Counted from the first letter of the stretch, positions 8,147 to 16,277 are shown. The stretch is DNA of 24,458 nucleotides from an uncultured Solobacterium sp. (GCA_900543035.1 UQPV01000042.1:1-24458); one strand, 5' to 3'. Numbers and translations: made by a program. Notes: generated by a model not told the origin, from the sequence alone.

Positions 8147-8294
8147 CGGTATGCGAGAGAGTCAACGCTGACACCGAAGAATGGAAAATTTCAGGTCATG
8201 GGATCGCATGCCGTGCACACTCTGGAGAGTTCTGCATAAGACGCCGAAGGGGCAAGCCCGCACAAGGGTGAATCTCTCAGGCAAAAGGACAGAG
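8147..8294 (+). ncRNA. Tandem glycine riboswitch (two aptamers)
   Basis: Aptamer 1 (8147-8213) is closed by a 10-bp P1 helix, CGGTATGCGA with TCGCATGCCG, and contains the core CACCGAAG and TTCAGGTCA. After a 6-nt linker, aptamer 2 (8220-8294) is closed by CTCTG with CAGAG. It carries the hallmark GCCGAAGGGGCAA, AATCTCTCAGGCAAAAGGACAGAG of the glycine class. Two aptamers in series is the common natural form. The RNA sits in the leader of a Na+:alanine/glycine symporter gene, so glycine most likely controls its own uptake. Family call is firm from the conserved core. Confidence 0.95.
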
Positions 8295-8331
8295 GATGCG
8301 CCGGTGATATCCGTTTTTTTGCGCCTCTGTC
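8288..8331 (+). promoter_or_regulatory. Riboswitch expression platform (alternative hairpins)
   Basis: GACAGAGG (8288-8295), which contains the 3' strand of aptamer-2 P1, can pair perfectly with CCTCTGTC (8324-8331), with three more pairs CGC/GCG inside. P1 and this hairpin are mutually exclusive. A second, weaker hairpin GGATGCG-CCGG-TGATATCC (8294-8312, one bulged A) ends one base before seven T (8314-8320) and could be an intrinsic terminator compatible with P1. That would make glycine switch the gene off, but the sequence alone does not settle the direction. Confidence 0.55.
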
Positions 8332-8351
8332 GATGAATGGAGGTTTTTTTC

Positions 8352-9722
8352 TTGGAACAGATAAACGAACTGCTGACAGCGATCAATGATCTCGTCTGGG
8401 GCGCGCCGCTCATCATCCTGCTGCTGGGCACCGGCATCTACTTTACCTGGCGGCTGAAGCTGCTGCAGCTGACCCGGCTGAAGCTCGCTTTTTCGCTCAT
8501 CTTCCGCAAAGAGGAAACGGAAAAAGAAGGCGATGTATCCAGCTTTCAGGCGCTGTGCACCGCTTTGTCCTCGACGATCGGCACAGGAAACATCGTCGGC
8601 GTCGCCACTGCGATCATGGCCGGCGGTCCCGGCGCGCTGTTCTGGATGTGGGTCAGCGCATTCTTCGGCATGGCCACCAAATATGCGGAAGGCCTGCTCG
8701 CCATCCGCTACCGCACCAAGGATGAAGAAGGCAACATCGCAGGCGGGCCGATGTATTATCTGGAACGCGGCCTGCACAGCCCATTGCTGGCAAAGCTCTT
8801 CGCGTTCTTCGGCGTATGCGTGGCGCTGCTGGGCATCGGGACATTCACCCAGGTCAGATCCATCAGCGACGCGTTGAGCCTGACCTTTCATGTCCCGCCG
8901 TTCATCACGGCCATCGCGCTGGTCCTCATCGTCGGCTTCATCACGATCGGCGGGATCAAACGCATCGCCTCGGTCAGTGAAAAGGTCATCCCGTTCATGT
9001 GCCTCTTTTACATCGGCGGGGTGCTGATCATCCTGCTCACTCATCTCAGCGCCATCCCTTCCACCCTGGCCGAGATCTTTGCCAGCGCGTTCGGTCTGCG
9101 CCCGATCATCGGCGGCGGGATCGGCGTTGCCATCCAGAAGGGCATCAGCCGCGGCATCTTCTCCAACGAGAGCGGACTGGGCAGCGCACCGATCGCCGCA
9201 GCGGCGGCACGCAGCGATTCCTGCGTGGAACAGGGACTGGTATCGATGACCGGGACGTTCATCGATACCCTGGTGGTCTGCACCATGACCGGACTGGCCA
9301 TCCTGATCACCGATTCCCATCTGAGCGGCCTGGAAGGAACGGCCGTCACCACGCTGGCCTTTGAAAGCGGCCTGATGATCCCCCTCATCGGACGCTGGAT
9401 CGTCAATATCGGGCTCATCTTCTTTGCCTTCACCACCATCATCGGCTGGAACTATTATGGAGAGCGCTGCATCTATTATCTGCTGGGCATGCGCTCGATC
9501 CGCTGGTACCGGCTCATCTTCATCGTCTTTGTCGGCATCGGCCCCTTCATGTCGCTCGATATGATCTTCATCCTGGCCGACATCGTCAACGGTCTCATGG
9601 CGCTGCCAAACCTCATCGGACTGATCGGTCTGCGCAAGGTCATCATCGCCGAGACCACGCAATACTTCCAGAGCGAACCGGCGCATGTCCTGCAGGGCGA
9701 GCCGGCAGAGGAAGGCGCATAA
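8352..9722 (+). CDS. Sodium:alanine/glycine symporter (AgcS family)
   Basis: A 456-residue polytopic membrane protein importing small neutral amino acids with Na+. Conserved family stretches are LIILLLGTGIYFTWRL near the N-terminus, GTGNIVGVATAIMAGGPGAL, MWVSAFFGMATKYAEG and the later FSNESGLGSAPIAAAAA; about ten to eleven hydrophobic helices are visible. The start is placed at TTG 8352, eight nt after GGAGG (8339-8343), giving MEQINELLTAIND. An in-frame ATG at 8337 overlaps that ribosome site and is rejected. It is a single gene behind a glycine riboswitch and ends at a strong terminator. Glycine as a main substrate is inferred from the riboswitch. Confidence 0.93.
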   Translation: MEQINELLTAINDLVWGAPLIILLLGTGIYFTWRLKLLQLTRLKLAFSLIFRKEETEKEGDVSSFQALCTALSSTIGTGNIVGVATAIMAGGPGALFWMWVSAFFGMATKYAEGLLAIRYRTKDEEGNIAGGPMYYLERGLHSPLLAKLFAFFGVCVALLGIGTFTQVRSISDALSLTFHVPPFITAIALVLIVGFITIGGIKRIASVSEKVIPFMCLFYIGGVLIILLTHLSAIPSTLAEIFASAFGLRPIIGGGIGVAIQKGISRGIFSNESGLGSAPIAAAAARSDSCVEQGLVSMTGTFIDTLVVCTMTGLAILITDSHLSGLEGTAVTTLAFESGLMIPLIGRWIVNIGLIFFAFTTIIGWNYYGERCIYYLLGMRSIRWYRLIFIVFVGIGPFMSLDMIFILADIVNGLMALPNLIGLIGLRKVIIAETTQYFQSEPAHVLQGEPAEEGA

Positions 9723-9730
9723 GCCGCATC

Positions 9731-9766
9731 CCGGTGTGTCAGATCGAAGACACACCGGTTTTCTTT
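9731..9766 (+). terminator. Intrinsic terminator of the symporter gene
   Basis: A perfect 10-bp stem CCGGTGTGTC/GACACACCGG with an 8-nt loop, followed by TTTTCTTT. Confidence 0.92.
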
Positions 9767-9779
9767 GTCCAAAGATCCC

Positions 9780-9808
9780 TTGCGGCAAAGAGATCTCTTT
9801 GATATAAT
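9780..9808 (+). promoter_or_regulatory. Promoter of the FRG-domain gene
   Basis: TTGCGG (9780-9785), 17-nt spacer, perfect TATAAT (9803-9808), about 44 nt before the start codon. Confidence 0.7.
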
Positions 9809-9851
9809 CCGCTCAGAACACCATGATCACGATAACGGAGGTGATGTCATC

Positions 9852-11108
9852 TTGTCTTCCACCAATGCTCCTGGCCGATATCTGACTGACGGCATCCGGC
9901 AGGCCTTTGCCCAGATCTGCGCCGATAAGCTGCGCGATGAAGGATATGTCGACATGAATGCGTATTTCAGCGGCCGGATGAAGAAAGACGAGATATCCGC
10001 CGGCTTAAAGGCAAGCGGCTCTATCTACGCCGCGCTGTATCAAGACGCCTATCCCGACATCGAAGATGTGCCTGAACGCTGGTACGCCCTGATGCAGAAA
10101 GCCGGCCCCCTGAACAGCGCGCCTTCTGCAGAAGAGGCCGCCGCCATCGTCAACTGGGCATTCCGGGCGCTGAAGACCGCCAAGGAACGCGAAGAGCTCG
10201 CTCGTTTCCTGTTTGCCGAGGATCCCCAGACTGCCGGCGTTTCGCTGCGCAGCGGCGTGGCATATGACGAAAAGCGGGTCGATCTGCATGTGTTCTCCAC
10301 CGTGTCAGAGGTCACACACTTCATCGCCTCGCTGGACATCGGCGCGGACACCTTGTTTTACCGCGGACATGCCAGTGCGAATTATTTCCTGCAGCCTTCG
10401 CTCATGCGGAACGAACGCCTGCACGGCAACGAGAGCCGGCTGTATCATGAGCTGCTGATCAATTGCCCGGATGCGTTCGCGCACTGCCATTCCCATCTGG
10501 AGAAGCTGGTCAAGATGCAGCACTACGGCCTGCCGACCCGTCTGCTCGACATCACGCGCAATCTGCTCGTCGCCCTGTATTTCGCCTGTGAGAGCCGCCC
10601 GGACGAGCTGGGCGAGCTGATCCTGCTCACCGCAGAACAAAACGAGATCAAATACCCGCAAAGCAATACGATCTCCATCCTGGCCAGTCTCCCGACATGC
10701 ACGACAGAAGAGCAGGCTGAGATCAGGGAACAGGCAGTAAAGGCCAAGATCGATGACACGCTGTCCGATGAGGTCATATCCCGATTGATCCAGGAAGTCC
10801 GTTTAGAAAAGCCGGCCTTTCACGCAGGGATCAAGCGAGAGGACGTCCTGGGCAGCTATATCGTCTGCGCGCTGAAGGACAACAACCGGATCGTCAAGCA
10901 GGACGGCGCCTTCATCCTCTGCGGATTATCGGCAGACCGCAATGCCCTGGGAAAGTTCCGCTGCAAGGTCAACGGCAGGACCGTGGTCATCCTGTTGCGC
11001 AAAAAGCAACAGATCCTCGATGAGCTGGAACGCTATTCCATCAACCGCGCAACGCTCTTTCCAGAGATCGAATGTGTCGCTGAATACCTGAGGGCCAAAT
11101 ACAGCTAA
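9852..11108 (+). CDS. FRG-domain protein of unknown function
   Basis: The start is TTG 9852, six nt after GGAGGTGAT, an almost complete match to the 16S tail; the longer in-frame reading from 9765 begins inside the previous terminator and is rejected. The 418-residue protein is soluble. Residues 1-140 match nothing I recognise. The FRG core follows: TLFYRGHASANYFLQPSLMR (167-186, a Y-R-G version of the F-R-G triad), then KMQHYGLPTRLLDITRN (221-237) and VALYFACES (240-248). Later come RIVKQDGAFI (346-355) and an FPEIE near the end (403-407), both usual family positions. FRG proteins are widespread and often stand alone; some occur near phage-defence loci, but no activity is established. It has its own promoter and terminator and no partner gene. 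Confidence 0.85.
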   Translation: MSSTNAPGRYLTDGIRQAFAQICADKLRDEGYVDMNAYFSGRMKKDEISAGLKASGSIYAALYQDAYPDIEDVPERWYALMQKAGPLNSAPSAEEAAAIVNWAFRALKTAKEREELARFLFAEDPQTAGVSLRSGVAYDEKRVDLHVFSTVSEVTHFIASLDIGADTLFYRGHASANYFLQPSLMRNERLHGNESRLYHELLINCPDAFAHCHSHLEKLVKMQHYGLPTRLLDITRNLLVALYFACESRPDELGELILLTAEQNEIKYPQSNTISILASLPTCTTEEQAEIREQAVKAKIDDTLSDEVISRLIQEVRLEKPAFHAGIKREDVLGSYIVCALKDNNRIVKQDGAFILCGLSADRNALGKFRCKVNGRTVVILLRKKQQILDELERYSINRATLFPEIECVAEYLRAKYS

Positions 11109-11109
11109 A

Positions 11110-11160
11110 GCGCTGAGGCAGCACCGGCGAATGATCCGCCCGGCTGTCCCAGCGCATTTT
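11110..11160. terminator. Terminator between the converging FRG and fakA genes
   Basis: GCGCTG (11110-11115) pairs with CAGCGC (11150-11155), with inner pairs GGCAGC/GCTGTCC and GGCG/CGCC. Four T follow on the plus strand; the minus-strand exit is weaker (CTTTA). It most likely serves both converging genes. Confidence 0.75.
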
Positions 11161-11165
11161 GTATC

Positions 11166-12812
11166 TTACTCTACGCTGACGATGAAGGAGTAGACCGGCT
11201 GTTCGCCGTTATTCACTTCAACTTCGACGTCATAGTTGTCTTCGATATGCTGAGCGATCGTATCGGCTTCTTCCTGGCTGGTGCCTTCGCCATAGATCAG
11301 CGTGACGATCTCGCTCTCCTCATCGATCATCCGATCGACGAGCATCCGGCAAGCTTCCAGCTTATCCGTGACAGAAGCCACGATCTCTTTCTCCAGGATG
11401 CCCATGAATTCTCCGGCCTTGATCTCCATGCCTTCATATACGGTATCCTTGATCGCATAAGTGACCTGACCGGTCTTGACCATGGTGATCGCGTCGTTCA
11501 TCTCTGCGAGATTGCTCTCATAGTCCACATCGGGATTGAACATGATGCATGCGCACAGTCCCTGCGGGATGCTCTTGCTCGGGATGACGTGCACGTTCTC
11601 GCCTTCGCAGACAGCTGCCGCCTGCTGCGCGGCCATGATGATGTTGGAATTATTGGGCAGGACGAAGATGTGCTCGGCATTGAGCTTTTCAATGGCCTCC
11701 ACGAAATCTTCCGTGGACGGATTCATCGTCTGTCCGCCGCTGATCACATGATCTGCGCGCAGATCGAGGAACATGTTCTTCAGTCCCTCTCCCGCTGCCA
11801 CCGTGATGATCGCATATGGCTTGCGCGGCTGCTGCGGCACGTTCGCTGCCGCGCTCATCGCTTCATCATCGATCAGGTTGTCGTGCTGTTCCTGCATATT
11901 TTCCGCTTTCAGCTTCAGGAAGGTGCCATGCCTTCTGCCCATGCGCACCGCCTTGGCCGGTTCGAGCGTATGCACATGCACCTTGACGATATCATCGTCA
12001 CGCACGCAGACGATCGAGTTGCCGATGGACGCCAGCTCTTCCCGCATGCTGTTCTCATCAAAGTTACGCGCGCCGCTTGGGGAAAGACGGATGATGAATT
12101 CTGTGCAGAATCCATATTCCTCTCCTTCCATGGAAGCCCCGGCCTTCTCCACGCTGGCGGATGATGCCTCTTCACGCCCGTAAGGCTGTCCCTTCAGCGC
12201 AGCGAGGAAGCCTTCGAGTATCGTGCACAGTCCGGCGCCGCCGCTGTCCACCACGCCGACTTCTGCCAGCACCGGAAGCAGCTCCGGCGTGCGTTGCAGC
12301 GATTCCTTTGCCTCGATGAGCATCTTTTCCAGCACCTGTTCGCAGGTGATGTCTTCTGCCTCCATCGCAAACGCGTACGTGTAGTCAGCGGCCTCACGCA
12401 CGACGGTCAGGATGGTGCCTTCCACCGGACGCATCACGGCGCGGTATGCCACGCGCGATCCGTTGACCAGCGCCTTGGCCAGCTGGGCCCCGTTCACGCT
12501 GTCCAGCCCTTCCACGCCCTGATAGATGCCGCGGAAGATCTGAGACGTGATGACGCCGGAGTTGCCGCGCGCACCCATCAACAGGCCTTTAGAGAGCACT
12601 TTCATGATCTCGCTGACGCTGCTGCTCTCCACCTTCAGCGCATCCTTCACGCCTGCCGAGAAGGTCAGCGACATGTTGGTTCCCGTATCTCCGTCAGGAA
12701 CCGGGAAAACATTGAGGGCGTCAATTTCCGCAGCGCGGTTAGACAGGTGGTTCATCCCGCTTTCCAGCATCTGCTTGAGCATCATACCATTGATCGTTTC
12801 CATAGCCATCAT
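11166..12812 (-). CDS. fakA: Fatty acid kinase catalytic subunit FakA (DAK2/YloV family)
   Basis: A 548-residue cytosolic kinase. In characterised Firmicutes FakA phosphorylates fatty acids presented by a DegV-type FakB partner, feeding exogenous fatty acids into phospholipid synthesis. The N-terminal DhaL-type nucleotide domain has VFPVPDGDTGTNM (35-47, metal-binding aspartates), GARGNSG (80-86) and VVDSGGAGL (187-195). The middle and C-terminal parts include VKVHVHT and the conserved FVLPNNSNIIMAA (FakB-binding region by homology). The start ATG at 12812 has AAGGTGAT eight nt upstream; ATGs at 12809 and 12803 are alternatives. Only one base separates it from the Asp23-family gene upstream, the usual yloU-yloV pairing. 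No fakB is in the window. Confidence 0.92.
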   Translation of the reverse strand: MMAMETINGMMLKQMLESGMNHLSNRAAEIDALNVFPVPDGDTGTNMSLTFSAGVKDALKVESSSVSEIMKVLSKGLLMGARGNSGVITSQIFRGIYQGVEGLDSVNGAQLAKALVNGSRVAYRAVMRPVEGTILTVVREAADYTYAFAMEAEDITCEQVLEKMLIEAKESLQRTPELLPVLAEVGVVDSGGAGLCTILEGFLAALKGQPYGREEASSASVEKAGASMEGEEYGFCTEFIIRLSPSGARNFDENSMREELASIGNSIVCVRDDDIVKVHVHTLEPAKAVRMGRRHGTFLKLKAENMQEQHDNLIDDEAMSAAANVPQQPRKPYAIITVAAGEGLKNMFLDLRADHVISGGQTMNPSTEDFVEAIEKLNAEHIFVLPNNSNIIMAAQQAAAVCEGENVHVIPSKSIPQGLCACIMFNPDVDYESNLAEMNDAITMVKTGQVTYAIKDTVYEGMEIKAGEFMGILEKEIVASVTDKLEACRMLVDRMIDEESEIVTLIYGEGTSQEEADTIAQHIEDNYDVEVEVNNGEQPVYSFIVSVE

Positions 12813-12813
12813 C

Positions 12814-13173
12814 CTACTTCATCACCTTGACACCCTGGACATAGACGTTGACCGCACTGAATTTGAGCTCCAGCGTCTTTTCCATCATGTACTTCACTTT
12901 CTTCTGTGCCTCATGCACCACTTCGCTGATCTTGATGCCATGGGAGACGATGATATAAAGATCCAGTTCCAGACCATTCTCGCCCTGACGGACGACGACA
13001 CCTTTCGCATAGTTCTCCTTTTTCAGAAGCTCCGCAATGCCATCCTTCACAAATTTCTGGCTGGCCATGCCGACCACGCCATAACATTCGGTCACGACCC
13101 CGCCTGCAAGCGAAGCCACGGCATCGAGAGAGATGTTGATATTTCCGTATTCCGTACTCTTAGAGATTGACAT
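12814..13173 (-). CDS. Asp23/Gls24 family envelope-stress protein (YloU type)
   Basis: A 119-residue protein with the Asp23 pattern: GNINISLDAVASLAGGVVTECYGVVGMA at the N-terminus (10-37), an alternating beta region GLELDLYIIVSHGIKISEVV, and a closing VNVYVQGVKV. Members are membrane-associated or cytosolic scaffold-like proteins linked to envelope homeostasis; their biochemical role is unclear. Start ATG at 13173 with GGAGGG six nt upstream. It is the first gene of a two-gene unit with fakA, a widely conserved arrangement in Firmicutes. Confidence 0.92.
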   Translation of the reverse strand: MSISKSTEYGNINISLDAVASLAGGVVTECYGVVGMASQKFVKDGIAELLKKENYAKGVVVRQGENGLELDLYIIVSHGIKISEVVHEAQKKVKYMMEKTLELKFSAVNVYVQGVKVMK

Positions 13174-13199
13174 ACGATTCCCTCCTCTATATCAGAATA

Positions 13200-13227
13200 A
13201 TTATATCATACCGCCGCCGAAATGCAA
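13200..13227 (-). promoter_or_regulatory. Promoter of the Asp23-fakA unit
   Basis: On the minus strand TTGCAT (13222-13227), 16-nt spacer, perfect TATAAT (13200-13205), about 27 nt before the start codon. Confidence 0.6.
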
Positions 13228-13265
13228 TCACCCCTCTGCCTGAAAAGGGATGATCGCCAGACATC

Positions 13266-13311
13266 AAAAAAGGAAGAGCTCAGGCTGTCTGCTCTCCAGC
13301 GCTCTCTTCCT
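13266..13311 (-). terminator. Intrinsic terminator of the murG-murB-ftsQ unit
   Basis: On the minus strand AGGAAGAG (13304-13311) pairs perfectly with CTCTTCCT (13271-13278) around a 25-nt loop, and a T run follows (complement of 13266-13270). The first arm and loop are coding sequence for the last residues of FtsQ, and the stop codon (13280-13282) is in the loop. Confidence 0.8.
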
Positions 13312-14212
13312 CTTGTTTCGTCTCGTTTTCTCCGCTGTCCGCGGCGTTCGCATCCTTTTCCTCAGCCGAGCCCTCATCCTTCGCGTCAGTCTCCTTATCC
13401 TGTTTCTTCTTCTCCTCATCAGAAGATTCGAACTCGCTGCAGGAGATCTTGGACATCGCCTGGTTTTCTCCGTCCATATAGAAGCAGACGTTCTTGCCCT
13501 CCAGCTGTTCCAGCGCAGCCTGATAGATCTGCAGCAGCCCGACCGAATCATAGCTGCCATAAAGCGTATTGCCATCGCGCATGACGATCTTCATCATGTT
13601 CTGGTTGAAGGATGTCTCATACGGGAGGATCTCCGAGATCCGCTCGATCAGCTCTGCGCCCACTTCTTCGCTGACCTCATCAAAAGCCTGGGCGATGCTG
13701 TCCAGCTGTTCGTCGCTGAATCCGTTGAGCAGCGGATAGTTCACGATGCTGCCGATCTCATCTTCCTGCAGCGTGATCTGTTCCCCGCTGCTGCAAAGCA
13801 GCACGTAGGCGTCTTCCTGCACCAGGTAACCGATGACATGCTTTTCCTCCACCTTGATGCGGATATCGCCGTTCCAGCTCTTCTCCACCTGTACATCCTC
13901 GATGAGGCTGCCGCCCTTGAGGGCATTTTCCATCAGGAAGGCGGGACGCAGCAGATAGCGGGTATCATAGCCCACGCCGGCCATCTCGCAGATCTGCTCA
14001 TCGCTGTAAAACCGGTTGCCCTCCACGCGAAGGGAACGCACCTTTGACAGATCGCTCGCAAAATAAAGCAGGATGAGCAGGACGATGCCCAGCGCGATGA
14101 TCAAATGCAGCCGATGTCTTCTGCGGATGGTCCGCCGGCGCCTGGCCTTCGTCTTCTTCAGGCGCTCCTCATGCTCATCATAGAGGACTTCTTCCTTGCT
14201 CAGCTGTTCCAA
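13280..14212 (-). CDS. ftsQ: Cell division protein FtsQ/DivIB
   Basis: A 310-residue bitopic divisome protein that bridges cytoplasmic and septal parts of the division machine. It has a very basic cytosolic tail (about 18-35, ARRRRTIRRRHR), one membrane helix (about 36-52) and a POTRA domain (about 56-122, beginning VRSLRVEGNRFYS). A beta domain follows to about 258, then an unusually long, highly charged Glu/Asp/Lys tail (262-310). I place the start at TTG 14212, six nt after GGAGAG and overlapping the end of murB by 13 nt. The open frame continues upstream within murB without an initiation site, and that extension is rejected. It is last in the murG-murB-ftsQ unit and its 3' end forms the terminator. 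Confidence 0.9.
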   Translation of the reverse strand: MEQLSKEEVLYDEHEERLKKTKARRRRTIRRRHRLHLIIALGIVLLILLYFASDLSKVRSLRVEGNRFYSDEQICEMAGVGYDTRYLLRPAFLMENALKGGSLIEDVQVEKSWNGDIRIKVEEKHVIGYLVQEDAYVLLCSSGEQITLQEDEIGSIVNYPLLNGFSDEQLDSIAQAFDEVSEEVGAELIERISEILPYETSFNQNMMKIVMRDGNTLYGSYDSVGLLQIYQAALEQLEGKNVCFYMDGENQAMSKISCSEFESSDEEKKKQDKETDAKDEGSAEEKDANAADSGENETKQEEESAGEQTA

Positions 14213-15102
14213 TTGAATCTCTCCACTTCGGTGATGAGATCGATGCCATACTGCTCGCTGATCTTCTCCTGGATCTCCTGGATCAGCTGATCGACATCCT
14301 TCGCCTTTGCCGAACCGACATTGACGATGAAATTGGCATGCTTGTCGCTGACCATGGCGCCGCCGATCTTCCTGCCCCGATAGCCGATCTCCTCGATCAG
14401 CTGCCAGGCCGGATGCTGCGGCGGATTGCGGAACACGCTGCCGCAGTTGGGCAGATCGAGCGGCTGAGAGCTCAGACGCCGTTCGCGGCGGGCATCCATC
14501 AGCGAGCGGATCTCCTTCTGGCAGCTTTTGCTCAGCTGCAGCTTGCCGGCGATGATCGTCCATTCAGGATGAGACTGAAAGGCGGAATGCCGGTATGCGT
14601 AATCCAGTTCTTCTTTTTTCATCCAGACCAGGGTATGATCCCTGCACACACAGACCTCCTTGAGACAGGCGGAGATATCGCTCTTGTATGCGCCAGCATT
14701 CATATACATGGCTCCGCCCAGCGTGCCGGGAATGCCGCTGGCAAACTCCAGGCCGCTCAGGCTGCGGCGCATGGCTTCCTGCGCCAGCAGGATGATCGAA
14801 CAGCCGGCCTCCGCGATCAGCGTGCCGTCTTCCTCGAAATAGAAATTGTTCAGATAGCGGTCAAGGCAGATCACTGCCCCATGATAAGGCTCATCGCTGC
14901 ACAGCAGGTTGCTTCCTTTGCCGAATATGGCATATGGGATATGCCGCTCCTGCAGCAGGCGCAGGATGCGCATCAGGCACAGGATGCTCTTCGGGTATAT
15001 GAAATAATCACATACGCCGCCGATGCGAAAAGTGGTGTGCTTGGTCAGCGATTCATTTTCCAGCACATCCGCATACGGCTTCAACACATTCAATATATTC
15101 AT
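14200..15102 (-). CDS. murB: UDP-N-acetylenolpyruvoylglucosamine reductase MurB
   Basis: A 300-residue FAD enzyme that reduces enolpyruvyl-UDP-GlcNAc to UDP-MurNAc in the cytoplasm. Visible signatures are HTTFRIGG (22-29), the flavin site GKGSNLL (61-67), ASGIPGTLGGAMYMNAGAY (121-139), the catalytic serine S222 in NCGSVFRNP, and the C-terminal glutamate E292 in LITEVERFN. The ATG at 15102 overlaps the murG stop as ATGA and has AAGGTGG nine nt upstream. A 138-codon in-frame extension lies inside murG and is rejected. It sits between murG and ftsQ, so precursor synthesis and division are co-transcribed. Confidence 0.96.
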   Translation of the reverse strand: MNILNVLKPYADVLENESLTKHTTFRIGGVCDYFIYPKSILCLMRILRLLQERHIPYAIFGKGSNLLCSDEPYHGAVICLDRYLNNFYFEEDGTLIAEAGCSIILLAQEAMRRSLSGLEFASGIPGTLGGAMYMNAGAYKSDISACLKEVCVCRDHTLVWMKKEELDYAYRHSAFQSHPEWTIIAGKLQLSKSCQKEIRSLMDARRERRLSSQPLDLPNCGSVFRNPPQHPAWQLIEEIGYRGRKIGGAMVSDKHANFIVNVGSAKAKDVDQLIQEIQEKISEQYGIDLITEVERFNWNS

Positions 15103-16187
15103 TTTTTTATTCCACCTTTTAATTCTTCGCACCAGTCCAGGATATCCGCACAGGCGTGCGGCTTGCCCAGCGATCTGGCGTGTGCCTTCATCTCTTCCAG
15201 ACGGATCGGATCGTCCATGACGGCAGACACGGCCTGCTTCAGCGTATCGGCGCTGAGATCCTTTTCCTCGATCATGAGCGCAGCGCGGGCATCCACCAGC
15301 ACGCTGGCATTGTAAAACTGATGATTGTGGGCGACATAAGGGCTCGGCACCAGGATGGCCGCCACCCCCAGCGCGGTGATCTCCGCCAGCGTCGTTGCGC
15401 CGGCGCGGCAGATGATCAGATCGATATGCGGCAGCACGGCAAGCTGCTCCACATAATCGACGACATGGATATCCGGACGGTCCGCGAACACCGCCGGATC
15501 CATCGGATTGTTGCACCCGCTGACATACAGGATCTGATAACGGGGATCCACGGCGCGAAGCGCGTCCTTCATCATCTCATTCACCGAACTGGACCCCAGC
15601 GATCCCATGACGACCATGATCGTCGGACGGGCAGGATCCAGCCCGAGCGAGCGGAAATATCTCTCGTCAAAGCGGGCCTGCGCGGCCACGCTGGCGCGCG
15701 GGTTGCCCAGCAGCCTCGTCTTGGCCGCATGCTCTTGGCAAATGATCCGCTCATAACAGCAAACGAGCGCATCCGCCTTCTTCAGCACCAGCTCATTGGC
15801 CTTCCCCATGATGGAATTCTGCTCATGGATCATGGTCTTCACACCCAGCTGATGCGCGGCCAGGATGACCGGTGCGCTCACATATCCCCCGAATCCGATC
15901 ACGATATCGGGCTGAAATTCTCTGATATATCCAGCGGCCTTGCGGCGTGCCTTCAGCATCTGCAGCACGGCCCTGCTTTTTCCTCTGATCCCGCCGACCA
16001 GTCCGCTCGTATGAAGAGGCAAAAACGCATATCCCTTCTGAGGGATCAGCGACGCCTCCATACGGTCATCATTGCCGACGAAAACAATTTCTGCTTCATT
16101 GCCATAACGCTGCACGGCGGCATCGGCCAGCGCCAGCGCAGGATAGATATGACCGCCGGTACCGCCGGTCACCAGCATCATCTTCAT
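15099..16187 (-). CDS. murG: UDP-GlcNAc:lipid I GlcNAc transferase MurG
   Basis: A 362-residue membrane-associated GT-B glycosyltransferase that converts lipid I to lipid II. The N-terminal GGTGGHIYPALALA (8-21) is the lipid-pyrophosphate loop. HEQNSIMGKAN, VVMGSLGSSSVNE and the donor-binding CRAGATTLAEITALG with the later PYVAHNHQFYNA are all typical. The ATG at 16187 is preferred, with GAGGAG eight nt upstream; a GTG at 16196 overlaps that site. Stop and murB start overlap by 4 nt. It has a probable promoter of its own and is first in the murG-murB-ftsQ unit. Confidence 0.96.
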   Translation of the reverse strand: MKMMLVTGGTGGHIYPALALADAAVQRYGNEAEIVFVGNDDRMEASLIPQKGYAFLPLHTSGLVGGIRGKSRAVLQMLKARRKAAGYIREFQPDIVIGFGGYVSAPVILAAHQLGVKTMIHEQNSIMGKANELVLKKADALVCCYERIICQEHAAKTRLLGNPRASVAAQARFDERYFRSLGLDPARPTIMVVMGSLGSSSVNEMMKDALRAVDPRYQILYVSGCNNPMDPAVFADRPDIHVVDYVEQLAVLPHIDLIICRAGATTLAEITALGVAAILVPSPYVAHNHQFYNASVLVDARAALMIEEKDLSADTLKQAVSAVMDDPIRLEEMKAHARSLGKPHACADILDWCEELKGGIKK

Positions 16188-16277
16188 CTCATACACTCCT
16201 CATACCAGTCTATTCTGTCTGTGGATGAAAAGCTCGTTTTTCCATCTGTTTGTCGTTTCGTTCAGGTTCGCATCCGC

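Noticed and set aside
8277..9788. A 503-codon open frame on the minus strand opposite the symporter gene
   Set aside because: It lies wholly antisense to a clear AgcS-family protein and the riboswitch, has Asp/Arg/His/Gln-rich nonsense composition and no ribosome site; it arises from the low use of TTA/CTA/TCA codons in the real gene.
9765..9851. Earlier TTG start for the FRG protein
   Set aside because: It begins within the symporter terminator and upstream of the FRG promoter, so it would not be on the transcript.
14213..14563. N-terminal extension of FtsQ into murB
   Set aside because: The extra codons are another frame of murB; TTG 14212 has a spaced GGAGAG and gives a normal FtsQ N-terminus.
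15103..15516. N-terminal extension of MurB into murG
   Set aside because: The extra 138 codons are out-of-frame murG sequence; the ATG at 15102 matches the MurB family start and overlaps the murG stop.
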